Shown piece after piece: positions 1 to 8,646 of a stretch of DNA of 64,000 nucleotides. Under the pieces are notes generated by a model. It saw nothing but the letters and a program-made list of their open reading frames with translations, made no database searches and was not told where the DNA came from. This stretch comes from Aestuariispira ectoiniformans. Lineage in GTDB: Bacteria; Pseudomonadota; Alphaproteobacteria; UBA8366; Aestuariispiraceae. The position numbers were made by a program, and so were the translations under genes. The stretch covers positions 1 through 64,000 of the forward strand of contig NZ_CP062788.1 of assembly GCF_025136295.1 (NCBI RefSeq). The letters are read 5' to 3'. How positions within the stretch are numbered: position 1 is the stretch's first letter; every line of letters starts with the position of its first letter.

Positions 1-100
1 GGGTGAAATCATTGGAGGCTGCCATATGGATCCCAACCCCCATGCCGAGGATGGCATAGACGATGGCACAAAGCAGAAAAGCCCTGGAATATCCCGTCAT
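1..100 (-). CDS. Small membrane protein, 5' part only
   Basis: The first 33 codons of a minus-strand gene that runs off the left edge. The start ATG is at 100 and is preceded by an AGGGAG ribosome site about nine bases upstream. The visible peptide has a hydrophobic helix (about residues 6-24) followed by GIHMAASNDF. From memory, this resembles the N-terminus of short cbb3-oxidase-subunit-I-like membrane proteins of alphaproteobacteria, which start with a helix and a histidine in that position. The function cannot be settled from the fragment; that it is a real start is fairly sure. Confidence 0.5.
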   Translation of the reverse strand, partial: MTGYSRAFLLCAIVYAILGMGVGIHMAASNDFT

Positions 101-167
101 ATCACACTGCTCCCTATCGCCGCCCCCCGAACAGAGGAGTGTAGCACAATAGTACAGCAATTCAGAA

Positions 168-194
168 CACCGCCCGGCCATAGGCCGGGCGGTG
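168..194 (-). terminator. Hairpin after the chemoreceptor gene
   Basis: A perfect 12-bp inverted repeat (168-179 with 183-194) around a three-base loop, very GC-rich. It lies 28 bases past the stop of the chemoreceptor gene. The tail after the stem on the minus strand is only weakly T-rich, so termination is likely but may not be purely intrinsic. Confidence 0.6.
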
Positions 195-222
195 ATTCCT
201 TAACGCTGATTTTATGGGCCGG

Positions 223-2289
223 TCAGGCGGTACGTACGCTGTCCAGAAAACCCTGAATGCGCTGACGCAACTCGCCGACATGCTCATGAACTTCTTTTAC
301 AAGACCGTCCATGGCATGCGACTCTTTGCGGGTGTCGTTGGCCGCCCCGCGTACGTCGTCCATCACACCCCGGATGACGCCGACACGGCTGGACACAGAC
401 TGGACCTGGCCGGAGATTTCCTGCGTGGCCATTCCCTGTTGTTCAACCGATGCCGCAATCGATCCGGAGATGCTGTCGATATTCGCGATGATCTCACGAA
501 TGTCTTCGATCGCCTTCACGGCACGGCCGGTCTCGCCCTGAATGGAATTGACCTGGGCTTCGATTTCCTCCGTTGCCTTGGCCGTCTGGGAGGCAAGGCT
601 CTTCACTTCATTGGCGACCACCGCGAAGCCCTTACCGGCCTCTCCGGCGCGCGCCGCTTCGATGGTGGCATTCAACGCCAGCAGGTTGGTCTGTTCGGCG
701 ATATCGGTGATCAACTTGACCACTTCACTGATCCGTTCCGCATTGGTGGCCAGTTTGCGGACCGTCTCATCGGTTTCGCCCGCCTGCGTCACGGCCCGGT
801 TCGCCGTCTGCGTGGCGTCTCTGACCCGCCCGGAGATTTCGTTGACCGACGCCGACAGTTCTTCGGCAGCGGCAGCCACCGCCTGGATGTCATTCGCCGC
901 ATCCGTCGTATTACCGCTGGCGTGGTCCACCTGAGTGCTTGTATTCGTCGACATATCCGTCAGCGAGCCCGCCTTCTGGCGAATACCGCCGACCGCGGTT
1001 TCCACCTGTGCGGCAATCGCCTCGACCTCGTCTTCGAATTTCTTGGCAAGGTCCGCCATAGTCTGCTTGCGTTCCTGTTCCGACTGTTCGGCAACACGGC
1101 GGCGCTCATCCTCCAGCCGGGCCTTCTCCAGAACGTTCGACCGGAAGACCGCAACGGATTCCGCCATGGCGCCGATCTCATCGGACCGGCCCTGACCGGG
1201 GATGTCCACATCAGTGTCCCCCTGGGCAAGCTCTGCCATCGAATGCGCCATGCGCCCGACCACGCCTGTCATCCGCGACACAAGAATCCAGATCAGGCCG
1301 AGCACGACCAGCAGTACAGCGGCAGCCAGAACGATCAGGCCGGTGCGAATTTCCTCGGCTTTGGCCAGCACCTCATCCACGGGCGCGGAAACAATCACGC
1401 CCCAGGTCGCATCGGACTTGCCCAGAGAAATCGGCGTAACGGCCGTCAACATGTCCTCGCCGGTTTTCTCATCCGGCAGGACAGCGATAAAGCCCTTGCC
1501 TTTTTTCAAGCCCTCAATGGCGCGTTTGGCAAGCGCATCCGTGGCCGGTTTGGCCAACAGGGCGGCATCCGGGTTCGACACCCAAAAGCCTGTTTCGGTC
1601 ACAAGGCTGACGGTTCCCGTCTCATAAACCTTATAGTTGGAAAGGCGGTCCTGAATGTCGGACAGGGCCAGGTCGACCGTTGTAACACCGATGGCCTTAT
1701 CCGCCTTGTCGAACATCGGTACCGAAGCTGTTGTCATCAGGACGTCGACACCGCCAACCGGATAGAGATAGGGGTCCGTCACCGTTTCGCGACGGGTGTC
1801 TTTCGGCAGGTCGTACCAAAGCTCTGATCCGCTGTCGCCGCCCATGACCAGGGCTTCCCAACTCACTTTGCCACCATCATGGAAGAAATAGGGAAGCAGG
1901 CGTCCCTGAGCATCATTATACAGCTTTCCGGCAAAATCTGCGTCGGTTCCCCCGACATCAGGATCCAGCCCGACGGCGCCACCGACAAAGCCGGGGTTAC
2001 GCGCGATGGTATTTTCAACAATCTGCCCAAAGGCCGTACGGTCCTTGCTGCCATTTTGCAGCAGACCTTCAATACCGTGGGCCATGCCACGCGCCGCGAC
2101 GACCGCCGCATCGATATCCCTGGCAATCGCATTGGCGTGCTGTGCCGCCGTTGCCTGAAGCAACGCCTCACCACTTTCGCGTTCGGATTGAAAGGTAGAA
2201 TAGACTGTATAAGTTACGGTACCGACAAAGGCGATTGCTACGACAATCGCCGTGACCAGAATAATCTGGCCCCTTATCCCCAATTTCAT
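223..2289 (-). CDS. Methyl-accepting chemotaxis protein with dCache sensor
   Basis: A 688-residue transmembrane chemoreceptor. Membrane helix 1 is near residues 7-29, then a periplasmic double-Cache-type sensor (about 35-310), helix 2 (about 318-340), a HAMP domain, and a cytoplasmic signalling coiled coil with the MCP hairpin core ([19 protein letters not shown]) that contacts CheA and CheW. Small-molecule binding outside the cell should modulate the histidine kinase CheA and so the flagellar motor. Start ATG at 2289 follows GGGGAG with eight-base spacing. No che genes are nearby, so it is an orphan receptor; the ligand cannot be told from sequence alone. The family call is very secure. Confidence 0.97.
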   Translation of the reverse strand: MKLGIRGQIILVTAIVVAIAFVGTVTYTVYSTFQSERESGEALLQATAAQHANAIARDIDAAVVAARGMAHGIEGLLQNGSKDRTAFGQIVENTIARNPGFVGGAVGLDPDVGGTDADFAGKLYNDAQGRLLPYFFHDGGKVSWEALVMGGDSGSELWYDLPKDTRRETVTDPYLYPVGGVDVLMTTASVPMFDKADKAIGVTTVDLALSDIQDRLSNYKVYETGTVSLVTETGFWVSNPDAALLAKPATDALAKRAIEGLKKGKGFIAVLPDEKTGEDMLTAVTPISLGKSDATWGVIVSAPVDEVLAKAEEIRTGLIVLAAAVLLVVLGLIWILVSRMTGVVGRMAHSMAELAQGDTDVDIPGQGRSDEIGAMAESVAVFRSNVLEKARLEDERRRVAEQSEQERKQTMADLAKKFEDEVEAIAAQVETAVGGIRQKAGSLTDMSTNTSTQVDHASGNTTDAANDIQAVAAAAEELSASVNEISGRVRDATQTANRAVTQAGETDETVRKLATNAERISEVVKLITDIAEQTNLLALNATIEAARAGEAGKGFAVVANEVKSLASQTAKATEEIEAQVNSIQGETGRAVKAIEDIREIIANIDSISGSIAASVEQQGMATQEISGQVQSVSSRVGVIRGVMDDVRGAANDTRKESHAMDGLVKEVHEHVGELRQRIQGFLDSVRTA

Positions 2290-2381
2290 GACGGTGTCTC
2301 CCCGGTCACACTATCCCAAGTTCGGAAGACAGAATAGGTGACTGAGTGTTAATGAACAGTAACTAATTGTTCACGCAAGGC

Positions 2382-2933
2382 TTATTCAGCGGCCATGGCG
2401 ACAAGGGGACGTTCGATCCAGTCCTCGTCCTCATCGTCGTAAAAGCCGATCTGCTGGCCGTTTTGGCTCATCAGACGTGCCAGAGCCATGATATCAATCG
2501 CGGGTTCCGCCCGATGATAATCCGGAAACAGGTTTTCCAGCACAATCGCGAGGAAATCGAATTCATCGCGCTGAACAGCGGCCAGACCGCGCAGGACCAG
2601 CATCTCATCGGGCGTCGGATGCGACTGTCCCTGCTCACCGACCCACAGGCTGCGCTTGCCCCTGGTGGCAATGGCAAGCATGACATCCTCGAAATGTCCG
2701 AGCGCCCAGGCCCCCTTTTCGTCACCCAACATGGTGTTGAACTCACGGCGCATCAGATGCCAGTTGCGTTTGCCCCCGTGCCAGACACGTATCGCCTCGA
2801 CAAGCATACATGATGTCCGATCCAAAACGATCTCACCATTTTCGGCAGTGCGCCACACAGTCGGTCTCCTCGGTAGCACGGGACGTGTCATTGAACCGAG
2901 GGAGGCTTTAAAGGCGTATCGTGACACTTTCAT
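2382..2933 (-). CDS. Conserved-looking protein of unknown function, divergent from a Fur-like box
   Basis: A 183-residue cytoplasmic protein I do not recognise. It has no signal peptide or membrane helix, is rich in Trp, Arg and acidic residues (for instance DDEDEDWIERP near the C-terminus), and looks helical. An in-frame upstream ATG at 2993 exists, but it would place the start inside the Fur-box-like palindrome at 2982-3000, so 2933 is preferred. Its divergent partner starts at 3047. Together with the palindromes this suggests iron-dependent control (inference). It could be an accessory protein of iron or redox homeostasis; nothing in the sequence proves that. Confidence 0.6.
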   Translation of the reverse strand: MKVSRYAFKASLGSMTRPVLPRRPTVWRTAENGEIVLDRTSCMLVEAIRVWHGGKRNWHLMRREFNTMLGDEKGAWALGHFEDVMLAIATRGKRSLWVGEQGQSHPTPDEMLVLRGLAAVQRDEFDFLAIVLENLFPDYHRAEPAIDIMALARLMSQNGQQIGFYDDEDEDWIERPLVAMAAE

Positions 2934-2981
2934 GGCAGTAACGTGATCTCTTTGCGATGGCTGGGATAGCCCAAATAAGTA

Positions 2982-3000
2982 ATTGCGATTCATTCTCAAT
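2982..3000. promoter_or_regulatory. Fur-box-like operator
   Basis: The 19-base sequence ATTGCGATTCATTCTCAAT is a 9-1-9 dyad in which 7 of 9 positions are symmetric. It is very close to the classical proteobacterial Fur-box form with TTGCGAATCATTCTCAA at its core. It lies between two divergent genes, where a repressor would be expected. That it binds Fur is inferred. Confidence 0.55.
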
Positions 3001-3009
3001 GTCAATATA

Positions 3010-3028
3010 GTTGCGAATAACTCGCAAC
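3010..3028. promoter_or_regulatory. Perfect 7-bp inverted repeat beside the Fur-like box
   Basis: GTTGCGA and TCGCAAC are perfect inverted copies separated by five bases. The site starts ten bases after the Fur-like box and ends 18 bases before the start codon of the plus-strand gene. It shares the TTGCGA half with the neighbouring box, so it may be a second operator of the same or a related regulator. Confidence 0.4.
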
Positions 3029-3046
3029 AAAAGCAGTGACCTGACA

Positions 3047-3580
3047 ATGCATAAAAAACCCATTTACACAGAAGACGGACATGATCTGCATCAACCTGCG
3101 GATGAATTTTCGGACCTGCGTTTTGCAGAACAACTGACAGTCTGGAGCCTGCGGTTCTGGGCCGATTGCCATAAGCGGGACCAATCCCCTTACGAACCGT
3201 TGAAACAGGCCTATATCCTGGCAAAATCGAAAGATGCCATGGCGGCTTTCGATGGCTTCATGAGTGTTCTGGTCGTGGGCCTGTACCGGCAGATGGATGT
3301 CCGTTGCATGAAATGCGGCGGCATATCCATGGATGAGAAAATCATCCTCTCCGCTCTGTCGGCAGAACAATGTGGCGACAGCAGGGAAAGCCAAAACCTG
3401 CTCGGGCGGCTGCTATCGCCTTCCGCGCTTCGTATCGGCCATAACATGCTGTCGGCCTGGGCATCGAACCTTGCCGCGGCAGGTCACCGTATTCCCGGCC
3501 GGAACTGGGACATACTGGAAGACGACTACCAGGAAATTTTCGAAAATCCCGCCTATTACAGCCCGGCCATTTTGCATTAG
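3047..3580 (+). CDS. Protein of unknown function next to Fur-like box
   Basis: A 177-residue soluble protein, mostly helical, that I do not recognise. It contains a short CMKC pair (residues about 86-89) that could bind metal or form a disulfide, and a Trp-rich N-terminal third. An upstream non-ATG start at 3011 would lie inside the inverted repeat, so ATG 3047 is chosen. The next gene on the same strand encodes a secreted cupredoxin-like protein, so an iron- or copper-linked locus is possible. The reading frame is open with no competing frame, so it is likely real; its function is unknown. Confidence 0.6.
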   Translation: MHKKPIYTEDGHDLHQPADEFSDLRFAEQLTVWSLRFWADCHKRDQSPYEPLKQAYILAKSKDAMAAFDGFMSVLVVGLYRQMDVRCMKCGGISMDEKIILSALSAEQCGDSRESQNLLGRLLSPSALRIGHNMLSAWASNLAAAGHRIPGRNWDILEDDYQEIFENPAYYSPAILH

Positions 3581-3700
3581 GCCATACGCCATGAAGACAG
3601 AACACATCGCACTAACACCAACGTGACATCGGTTGATTTGTCCACGCCCCGGGAAACGCACATGTTGGGATCAATAACCAATGCTTGCGAGGACATTTCC

Positions 3701-4180
3701 ATGAAAACTTTGATACCCGCCGTCGCCGTTGCCCTTGTCTTCGCCGGGACCGTTGCCCGGGCCGACGAAATGCAAAAGGATCATGTCGTTACGCTAACGC
3801 AAACCGCCTGTCAGTTTATTGAGTCGGAAGATGGCGTCGATCGTGGTTTCAAATCCACCTCCAAGGCCGATTGTGACGCCATAAATGCCCAAAGCGGGGA
3901 ACAACGCGTCAACGGGTCCAAGCCTCTCGTTTTAAAACCCGGCACCTATACCTTCCGTGTCAAAAATCGCGACGTGCCCTATGAACTGGGGTTCTGGCTG
4001 CGCGAGGCGGATTACGACTGGCGCAATCCCCTGCACAAACTGACCAAGACCAGCGTTTCCGGTGGCGGCCTGACCACGGGCACGGCCAAGGACTATACTG
4101 TCGAGCTGAAACCCGGCGAATATCTCTATTCCTGTCCGCTGAATACCACCCCGGACTATCACCTGATCGTCCGCGAATAA
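3701..4180 (+). CDS. Periplasmic cupredoxin-like protein
   Basis: A 159-residue secreted protein. Residues 1-21 are a signal peptide ending ARA; the mature part is beta-rich, with motifs typical of a cupredoxin-type sandwich (KPGTYTFRVKN, ELKPGEYLYSCPLN). Two Cys in the first part (TACQF and ADCDA) could pair, and a third sits in the YSCPL loop where blue-copper folds keep a metal ligand, but I see no full His-Cys-His-Met set. ATG 3701 follows AGGA with suitable spacing. It lies 120 bases after the unknown gene by the Fur-like box and may be co-expressed. A role in periplasmic metal handling is inference. Confidence 0.7.
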   Translation: MKTLIPAVAVALVFAGTVARADEMQKDHVVTLTQTACQFIESEDGVDRGFKSTSKADCDAINAQSGEQRVNGSKPLVLKPGTYTFRVKNRDVPYELGFWLREADYDWRNPLHKLTKTSVSGGGLTTGTAKDYTVELKPGEYLYSCPLNTTPDYHLIVRE

Positions 4181-4221
4181 GTCCTTTGCCGCAAGGAATA
4201 AGGAAACAAGCGCAATCCCGC

Positions 4222-4249
4222 TTGCTCCACAGCGGTCATTGCCTATACT
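4222..4249 (+). promoter_or_regulatory. Possible promoter of argG
   Basis: TTGCTC (4222-4227) and TATACT (4244-4249) with a 16-base spacer match the -35 and -10 boxes of housekeeping sigma factors reasonably well, 51 bases upstream of the argG start. Confidence 0.4.
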
Positions 4250-4299
4250 CCGCGCGAATACAAGGCTTCTATTAAATCGTGCGCTTGGGGTTCTAGGTT

Positions 4300-5505
4300 A
4301 TGACCGATACCGTGAAAAAAGTCGTCCTCGCCTATTCGGGCGGTCTGGACACCTCCATCATCCTGAAATGGCTGAAAGAGACCTATAATTGCGAAGTGGT
4401 GACCTTCACTGCCGACTTGGGTCAGGGCGAGGAACTGGAACCCGCCCGCAAAAAAGCCGAGATGATGGGCATCAAGGAAATCTACATCGAAGACCTGCGC
4501 GAGGAATTCGTGCGCGATTATGTCTTCCCGATGTTCCGCGCCAATGCGCTTTATGAAGGCACCTATCTGCTGGGCACCTCCATCGCGCGTCCGTTGATTG
4601 CCAAGCGCCAGATCGAGATCGCGCTGGAAACCGGCGCCGATGCTGTCTCCCACGGAGCCACCGGCAAGGGCAACGACCAGGTCCGTTTCGAACTTGGTTA
4701 TTATGCCTGCAAGCCGGACATCAAGATCATCGCCCCCTGGCGCGAATGGGATCTGACCAGCCGTACCAAGCTGATCGAATATGCCGAAAAGCACCAGATT
4801 CCGGTACCGAAGGACAAGCGCGGCGAAGCACCCTTCTCCCAGGATGCCAACCTGCTGCATATTTCCTCCGAAGGTAAGGTTCTGGAAGACCCCTGGGTCG
4901 AGCCGGATCTCGACCTCGTGCTCAGCCGTATGGTCAGCCCGTTCAACGCGCCCGACAAACCGACCGAAATCACCATCGACTTCGAAGCCGGTGACCCGGT
5001 TGCGATCAACGGCGAGAAAATGTCCCCGGCGACATTGCTCACCAAACTGAACGAACTGGGCGGCGCCAACGGTATCGGTTGCATCGACATCGTCGAGAAC
5101 CGCTTTATCGGTATGAAATCCCGCGGCATCTACGAAACGCCGGGCGGCACGGTTCTGTTCCACGCACGCCGCGCGATGGAAAGCCTGACGCTGGACCGTG
5201 GCGGCATGCACCAGAAGGACGAGCTGATGCCGCGCTATGCGGAACTGCTCTATAACGGTTTCTGGTTCTCGCCGGAACGCGAAATGCTGCAGGCAGCCAT
5301 CGACAAGGTCAGCGAGAAAGTCACCGGTACGGTTCGCATGAAGCTCTATAAGGGCAATGTCCTTATCACCGGCCGCAAGTCGCCCTACAGCCTCTACAGC
5401 GAAGGCATGGTGACCTTCGAGGAAGACGATGTCTACGATCAGCGCGACGCCGAAGGCTTCATCAAGCTGAACGCCCTTCGTCTTCGCCTGCGCAAAGGAC
5501 TGTAA
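4300..5505 (+). CDS. argG: Argininosuccinate synthase
   Basis: A 401-residue enzyme, the usual length, that joins citrulline and aspartate with ATP to give argininosuccinate, the next-to-last step of arginine synthesis. The N-type ATP-pyrophosphatase loop AYSGGLDTS is at residues 11-19, and family motifs such as [10 protein letters not shown] and [14 protein letters not shown] follow. It stands alone, with a candidate promoter upstream and a strong terminator downstream. Identity is essentially certain. Confidence 0.98.
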   Translation: MTDTVKKVVLAYSGGLDTSIILKWLKETYNCEVVTFTADLGQGEELEPARKKAEMMGIKEIYIEDLREEFVRDYVFPMFRANALYEGTYLLGTSIARPLIAKRQIEIALETGADAVSHGATGKGNDQVRFELGYYACKPDIKIIAPWREWDLTSRTKLIEYAEKHQIPVPKDKRGEAPFSQDANLLHISSEGKVLEDPWVEPDLDLVLSRMVSPFNAPDKPTEITIDFEAGDPVAINGEKMSPATLLTKLNELGGANGIGCIDIVENRFIGMKSRGIYETPGGTVLFHARRAMESLTLDRGGMHQKDELMPRYAELLYNGFWFSPEREMLQAAIDKVSEKVTGTVRMKLYKGNVLITGRKSPYSLYSEGMVTFEEDDVYDQRDAEGFIKLNALRLRLRKGL

Positions 5506-5547
5506 GGCCGGTCATCTTGACCTCTGGTCAATTGCCGATCATGCTGA

Positions 5548-5580
5548 CGGGGCTGATTATTTCAGCCCCGTTTGCTTTTT
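5548..5580 (+). terminator. Rho-independent terminator of argG
   Basis: A 9-bp stem (CGGGGCTGA with TCAGCCCCG, 5548-5556 and 5562-5570) with a five-base loop, directly followed by TTTGCTTTTT. It sits 43 bases after the argG stop codon. A classic intrinsic terminator. Confidence 0.85.
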
Positions 5581-5601
5581 GACCCCGGATCGGAGCCCCA
5601 T

Positions 5602-6042
5602 ATGAAAACCCATATCCGCACTGTTGCCCTGGTTGCCCATGATGCAAAGAAAGCGGCGCTGGCGGAATGGGCTCATGTGAACCATGACAAACTGAAACCC
5701 TGCCGCATTTTTGCAACCGGGACGACGGCGCGAAAAATCAAGGAACGCTGCCCGGAACTGGACATCACCGCCCTGAAAAGCGGGCCACTTGGCGGAGATC
5801 AGCAATTGGGTGCCATGATTGCCGGTGGCGATCTGGACGCCATGATATTCTTCACCGACCCTATGACGCCATTGCCCCATGATGTGGATGTCAAGGCGCT
5901 GACCAGACTGTCGACGCTCTACAACATTCCCATGGCCTGCAACCAGGCAACGGCTGATTTCATTATCTCCAGTGCATTGTTTGTCGAGGGCTATCACCGC
6001 GAGGAAACGGACTACGAGGCCTATACCAGCCGCGAGGTCTGA
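5602..6042 (+). CDS. mgsA: Methylglyoxal synthase
   Basis: A 146-residue enzyme that turns dihydroxyacetone phosphate into methylglyoxal and phosphate, a bypass of lower glycolysis when phosphate is short. The family block GPLGGDQQLGAMIAGG is at residues 61-76, with the catalytic aspartate at 66 (Asp71 in E. coli), and FFTDPM and PHDVDVKAL follow. ATG 5602 has GGAG seven bases upstream; an earlier TTG at 5572 falls inside the argG terminator and is rejected. It ends seven bases before the convergent GGDEF gene. Confidence 0.95.
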   Translation: MKTHIRTVALVAHDAKKAALAEWAHVNHDKLKPCRIFATGTTARKIKERCPELDITALKSGPLGGDQQLGAMIAGGDLDAMIFFTDPMTPLPHDVDVKALTRLSTLYNIPMACNQATADFIISSALFVEGYHREETDYEAYTSREV

Positions 6043-6049
6043 CGCCTCC

Positions 6050-7081
6050 TCAGGCCGCTTCGGCCTCCCGGCTGCGGGCGATACGATGGCCGCGCGGGGG
6101 GAGCCGGTATTTGGGATGGGCCGGAACGACCCTGTTTCGCCCCAGTTTCTTCGCCTCATACAAAGCCGAATCCGCCCGGATCAACATCTGGTCAATGTTG
6201 CGATCCGACCGTTGCAATGTCGAGACACCGATACTGACCGTTATAAAGAATATATCCTTGCCCGCCGGGATACCGCGACGGGCAATGTTGCGGCGCAGGC
6301 GTTCGGCAACGTCGACGGCCGCGGCTATATCCATCCGCGGCAGCAGAATTGCGAATTCCTCGCCTCCCAGCCGCGAAAGCCCTGCCTCTTCCGGCAGGTT
6401 GGGAACGGCCTTGGCACAGGTGATGCGGCATTCTTCCGCCAATGTCTTCAGGGCAAGATCACCCACCGCATGCCCGCGGGTATCATTCACATTCTTGAAA
6501 TGGTCCAAATCCAGCAGCAGAACCGACAGGTCACCATCCCCCTCCTTGGCCTCTTCCAGAAACTTGTTGCCCGTTTCGACAAAATGGGCGCGGTTGTAGC
6601 AACCGGTCAGCGGATCGGTAATACTCATCCACAGAAGCTGCTGTTCCTTTTCCTTCAACAGGGTCACATCCTGAATCAGCACCTGCGCCAGCGGCGTTCC
6701 TTCCCACGGCAGGCGACCGGCAATGATCTGGACATAGCGTTGATCACCCGTTGCGGAAATCAGTTCGGCAGCATCGATTTTGAGGGTATCGCCCCCCTCG
6801 AACAATTCATGGAATTTCTCTATAGCCTCCCAGTCATCATCCGCATCAATGAAATCCAGAATATGCCGCCCGACCAGCAGTTCCGGCGTCTCACCCAGCA
6901 ATTCCGAGGCCGCCTTGTTGGCGTATATGATGCTTTGTTCCTGATGGATCAGAAGACCGACAGGCATAAAATCAAGGATGACGCCCATGCGTTGCTGGGT
7001 ATCAATCAGTGTATTCCAGGTAATGTCGGCAACCTGCGCCCTGACATCTGCCGGGATCGTCGGTCCGTTTTCGCCTTCCAT
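6050..7081 (-). CDS. PAS-GGDEF diguanylate cyclase
   Basis: A 343-residue cytoplasmic protein: a PAS sensor (about residues 30-145) followed by a GGDEF domain with the active motif GGEEF at 239-243, so it should make cyclic di-GMP from two GTP. The RxxD product-inhibition site normally found just before GGDEF is absent, so feedback control may be missing. ATG 7081 is chosen because GGAGAGG lies seven bases upstream; a frame-matched ATG at 7144 has no such site. No membrane segments. Cyclic di-GMP commonly controls exopolysaccharide and motility, which fits the neighbouring glycan island, but no direct link is visible. Confidence 0.92.
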   Translation of the reverse strand: MEGENGPTIPADVRAQVADITWNTLIDTQQRMGVILDFMPVGLLIHQEQSIIYANKAASELLGETPELLVGRHILDFIDADDDWEAIEKFHELFEGGDTLKIDAAELISATGDQRYVQIIAGRLPWEGTPLAQVLIQDVTLLKEKEQQLLWMSITDPLTGCYNRAHFVETGNKFLEEAKEGDGDLSVLLLDLDHFKNVNDTRGHAVGDLALKTLAEECRITCAKAVPNLPEEAGLSRLGGEEFAILLPRMDIAAAVDVAERLRRNIARRGIPAGKDIFFITVSIGVSTLQRSDRNIDQMLIRADSALYEAKKLGRNRVVPAHPKYRLPPRGHRIARSREAEAA

Positions 7082-7196
7082 GGATAACCCTCTCCAGGCG
7101 GACCATCTGACGGGCAGCATTCTGCCCATACTGGCTCGTTTCATTATCGTTAGAAAACTAGCTTATCACATTCCACTAACGGAATCCTCACGCGGA

Positions 7197-7898
7197 TTAC
7201 GCTAGTGAAATCAGTGGAATACCCGCAAACCAGCCGTGCCCGAGGAGAAGCAAAACAAAGAGGACAATCCCGCCCAACAGGCGAAGCCAGCCAATCCCGG
7301 CCCAGTCCACCGACACCCGCCCCTGCAGCACGGCTCGGAAAGGCACAAGAGAGGTGCACATGGCAAAGGGCCCCCAATCCGCGCCAAGCTGTGCGGCCCG
7401 CCGCTGATCAATGTGCATCATCCCAACCAGGCTCAGCAGCAGCAGCCCGCCGAAAAGCACAATCGAGGCGCTGTCCCCATTTACCGTCAGATGGGATATC
7501 GCCCAAAGGACAATCCCCCATTGGAAAGGATGGCGGGTGATGGTGAGAATGCCTTTCACCGGACGGGGCAGATCGTCAATCAGCTTTTCGCCGCCAACTG
7601 CAGTCGGGCTGCGCGTGGACAGACCACTGACCACGAAAAAGCTGGCGATGGGCATGAGAACCATCGGAACGAGCCGCAAGCCCGCAGGTGGGTGCCAGAC
7701 CATCACCTGAGGCGTTGCGCCATAGGCGAACAACATCCAGACAAAGGCCAGGCCGACGACGAGGGAATAGACGCCTCGAAAGGGGTTATCCCCCAGACGC
7801 AAAATCAGGGTCTCGCGAAGCGGGCTGGATGACAAAAGAAAATGCCCGCCAACAAAAGCGAGCGTTGCCAGAAATAGCTGTTCAAGTCCCCCGGTCAT
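7197..7898 (-). CDS. NnrU family membrane protein
   Basis: A 233-residue integral membrane protein with about six hydrophobic helices and the conserved stretch ITRHPFQWG, typical of NnrU/isoprenylcysteine-methyltransferase-like membrane proteins. NnrU was first linked to nitrite and nitric oxide reduction in Rhodobacter, but many members have no denitrification neighbours, as here. The exact role is unknown. The start ATG at 7898 overlaps the region where the divergent small gene begins. Confidence 0.85.
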   Translation of the reverse strand: MTGGLEQLFLATLAFVGGHFLLSSSPLRETLILRLGDNPFRGVYSLVVGLAFVWMLFAYGATPQVMVWHPPAGLRLVPMVLMPIASFFVVSGLSTRSPTAVGGEKLIDDLPRPVKGILTITRHPFQWGIVLWAISHLTVNGDSASIVLFGGLLLLSLVGMMHIDQRRAAQLGADWGPFAMCTSLVPFRAVLQGRVSVDWAGIGWLRLLGGIVLFVLLLLGHGWFAGIPLISLA

Positions 7899-7944
7899 GG
7901 CCCTAAGTATGGACAGGCAGCGTCAACCTGTCCATAGTCCAGTC

Positions 7945-8229
7945 ATGATCTGGAAAGACATTTTAAACCGCTTGGTGGGCTTCCGCAGAATGCGCAGCAC
8001 GGAAGATGTGCAACGCGCCATTCTGACCTATCTCCACGGACACCGTGAAGCCACGATGGCGACGATCATCGCCCATATGTTTCCGGAAGAAAACGAAGGG
8101 ACAATATTGCCAGAGGTCTTGCAAGCCGCGCAGATTCTGGTAAACCGCCGCCAACTGACCGCCTGGCGGGGCGCTGCTACCGTAGACCCCGTGCATGCAG
8201 GGGCGGAAACCTTGTTGCGCTTATCCTAG
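7945..8229 (+). CDS. Small protein of unknown function
   Basis: A 94-residue protein with no recognisable domain. It looks helical and winged-helix-like (TEDVQRAILTYLHGH, then a hydrophobic helix and RRQLTAW), which would fit a small DNA-binding or regulatory protein, but that is a guess. ATG 7945 is preferred because upstream ATGs at 7897 and 7909 overlap the divergent NnrU start. It is followed closely by the DUF3253 gene. Confidence 0.55.
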   Translation: MIWKDILNRLVGFRRMRSTEDVQRAILTYLHGHREATMATIIAHMFPEENEGTILPEVLQAAQILVNRRQLTAWRGAATVDPVHAGAETLLRLS

Positions 8230-8265
8230 GGTTCGATATCGACCCGCTCTGATTGGAGACTGTCC

Positions 8266-8565
8266 ATGGTGGAACAGAATAATGAAAAACCGCTCGATCC
8301 CGTTGCGGAAATAATCTTGGACCTCCTGGAAGGAATGGAGCCCGGCAAGTCCATTTCCCCGCAGGATGCGGCCAAGGCCGTCGCGGAACATAAACGCAAG
8401 CCCAATGACGGCCCGCAATTGTGGCGTCGCTACATGAATGCCGCCAAGCAGCAAGCCCTGCATCTGGCGCGTATCGGCCGTGTGGAAGTCATCCGCAAGG
8501 GTGAGCCCGCCGACCTGAACGACCTGAAGGGTCTGTGGCGCGTGCGCCTGCCGCAGAAGGACTGA
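8266..8565 (+). CDS. DUF3253 winged-helix-like protein
   Basis: A 99-residue protein matching the DUF3253 pattern from memory: an N-terminal helix (ILDLLEGM), PGKSISPQDAAKAV, a Trp-Arg pair, a helix of Ala, and GRVEVIRKG before the C-terminal strand. This is a winged-helix-like fold of unknown role. GGAG lies eight bases before ATG 8266. A strong hairpin terminator follows at 8594. Confidence 0.75.
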   Translation: MVEQNNEKPLDPVAEIILDLLEGMEPGKSISPQDAAKAVAEHKRKPNDGPQLWRRYMNAAKQQALHLARIGRVEVIRKGEPADLNDLKGLWRVRLPQKD

Positions 8566-8593
8566 TCTCCTCCTGCATGGCCTGCAAGAAAAA

Positions 8594-8620
8594 ACGCCCG
8601 GCAATGTGCCGGGCGTCTTC
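8594..8620. terminator. Bidirectional terminator between DUF3253 gene and folD
   Basis: A perfect 10-bp stem (ACGCCCGGCA with TGCCGGGCGT, 8594-8603 and 8607-8616) around ATG as loop. On the minus strand the stem is followed by a run of six T, giving a textbook terminator for folD; on the plus strand the tail is CTTCGTTTT. Confidence 0.85.
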
Positions 8621-8646
8621 GTTTTACCAATGCGGCAAATAGCGTA

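Noticed and set aside
214-1827. A long plus-strand reading frame opposite the chemoreceptor
   Set aside because: It lies wholly across the securely identified minus-strand receptor gene and has no family features; it is a GC-driven shadow.
6052-6066. A 6-bp hairpin at the end of the GGDEF gene as a terminator for mgsA
   Set aside because: It lies in coding sequence and has no T-run; the two genes are simply convergent with a seven-base gap.
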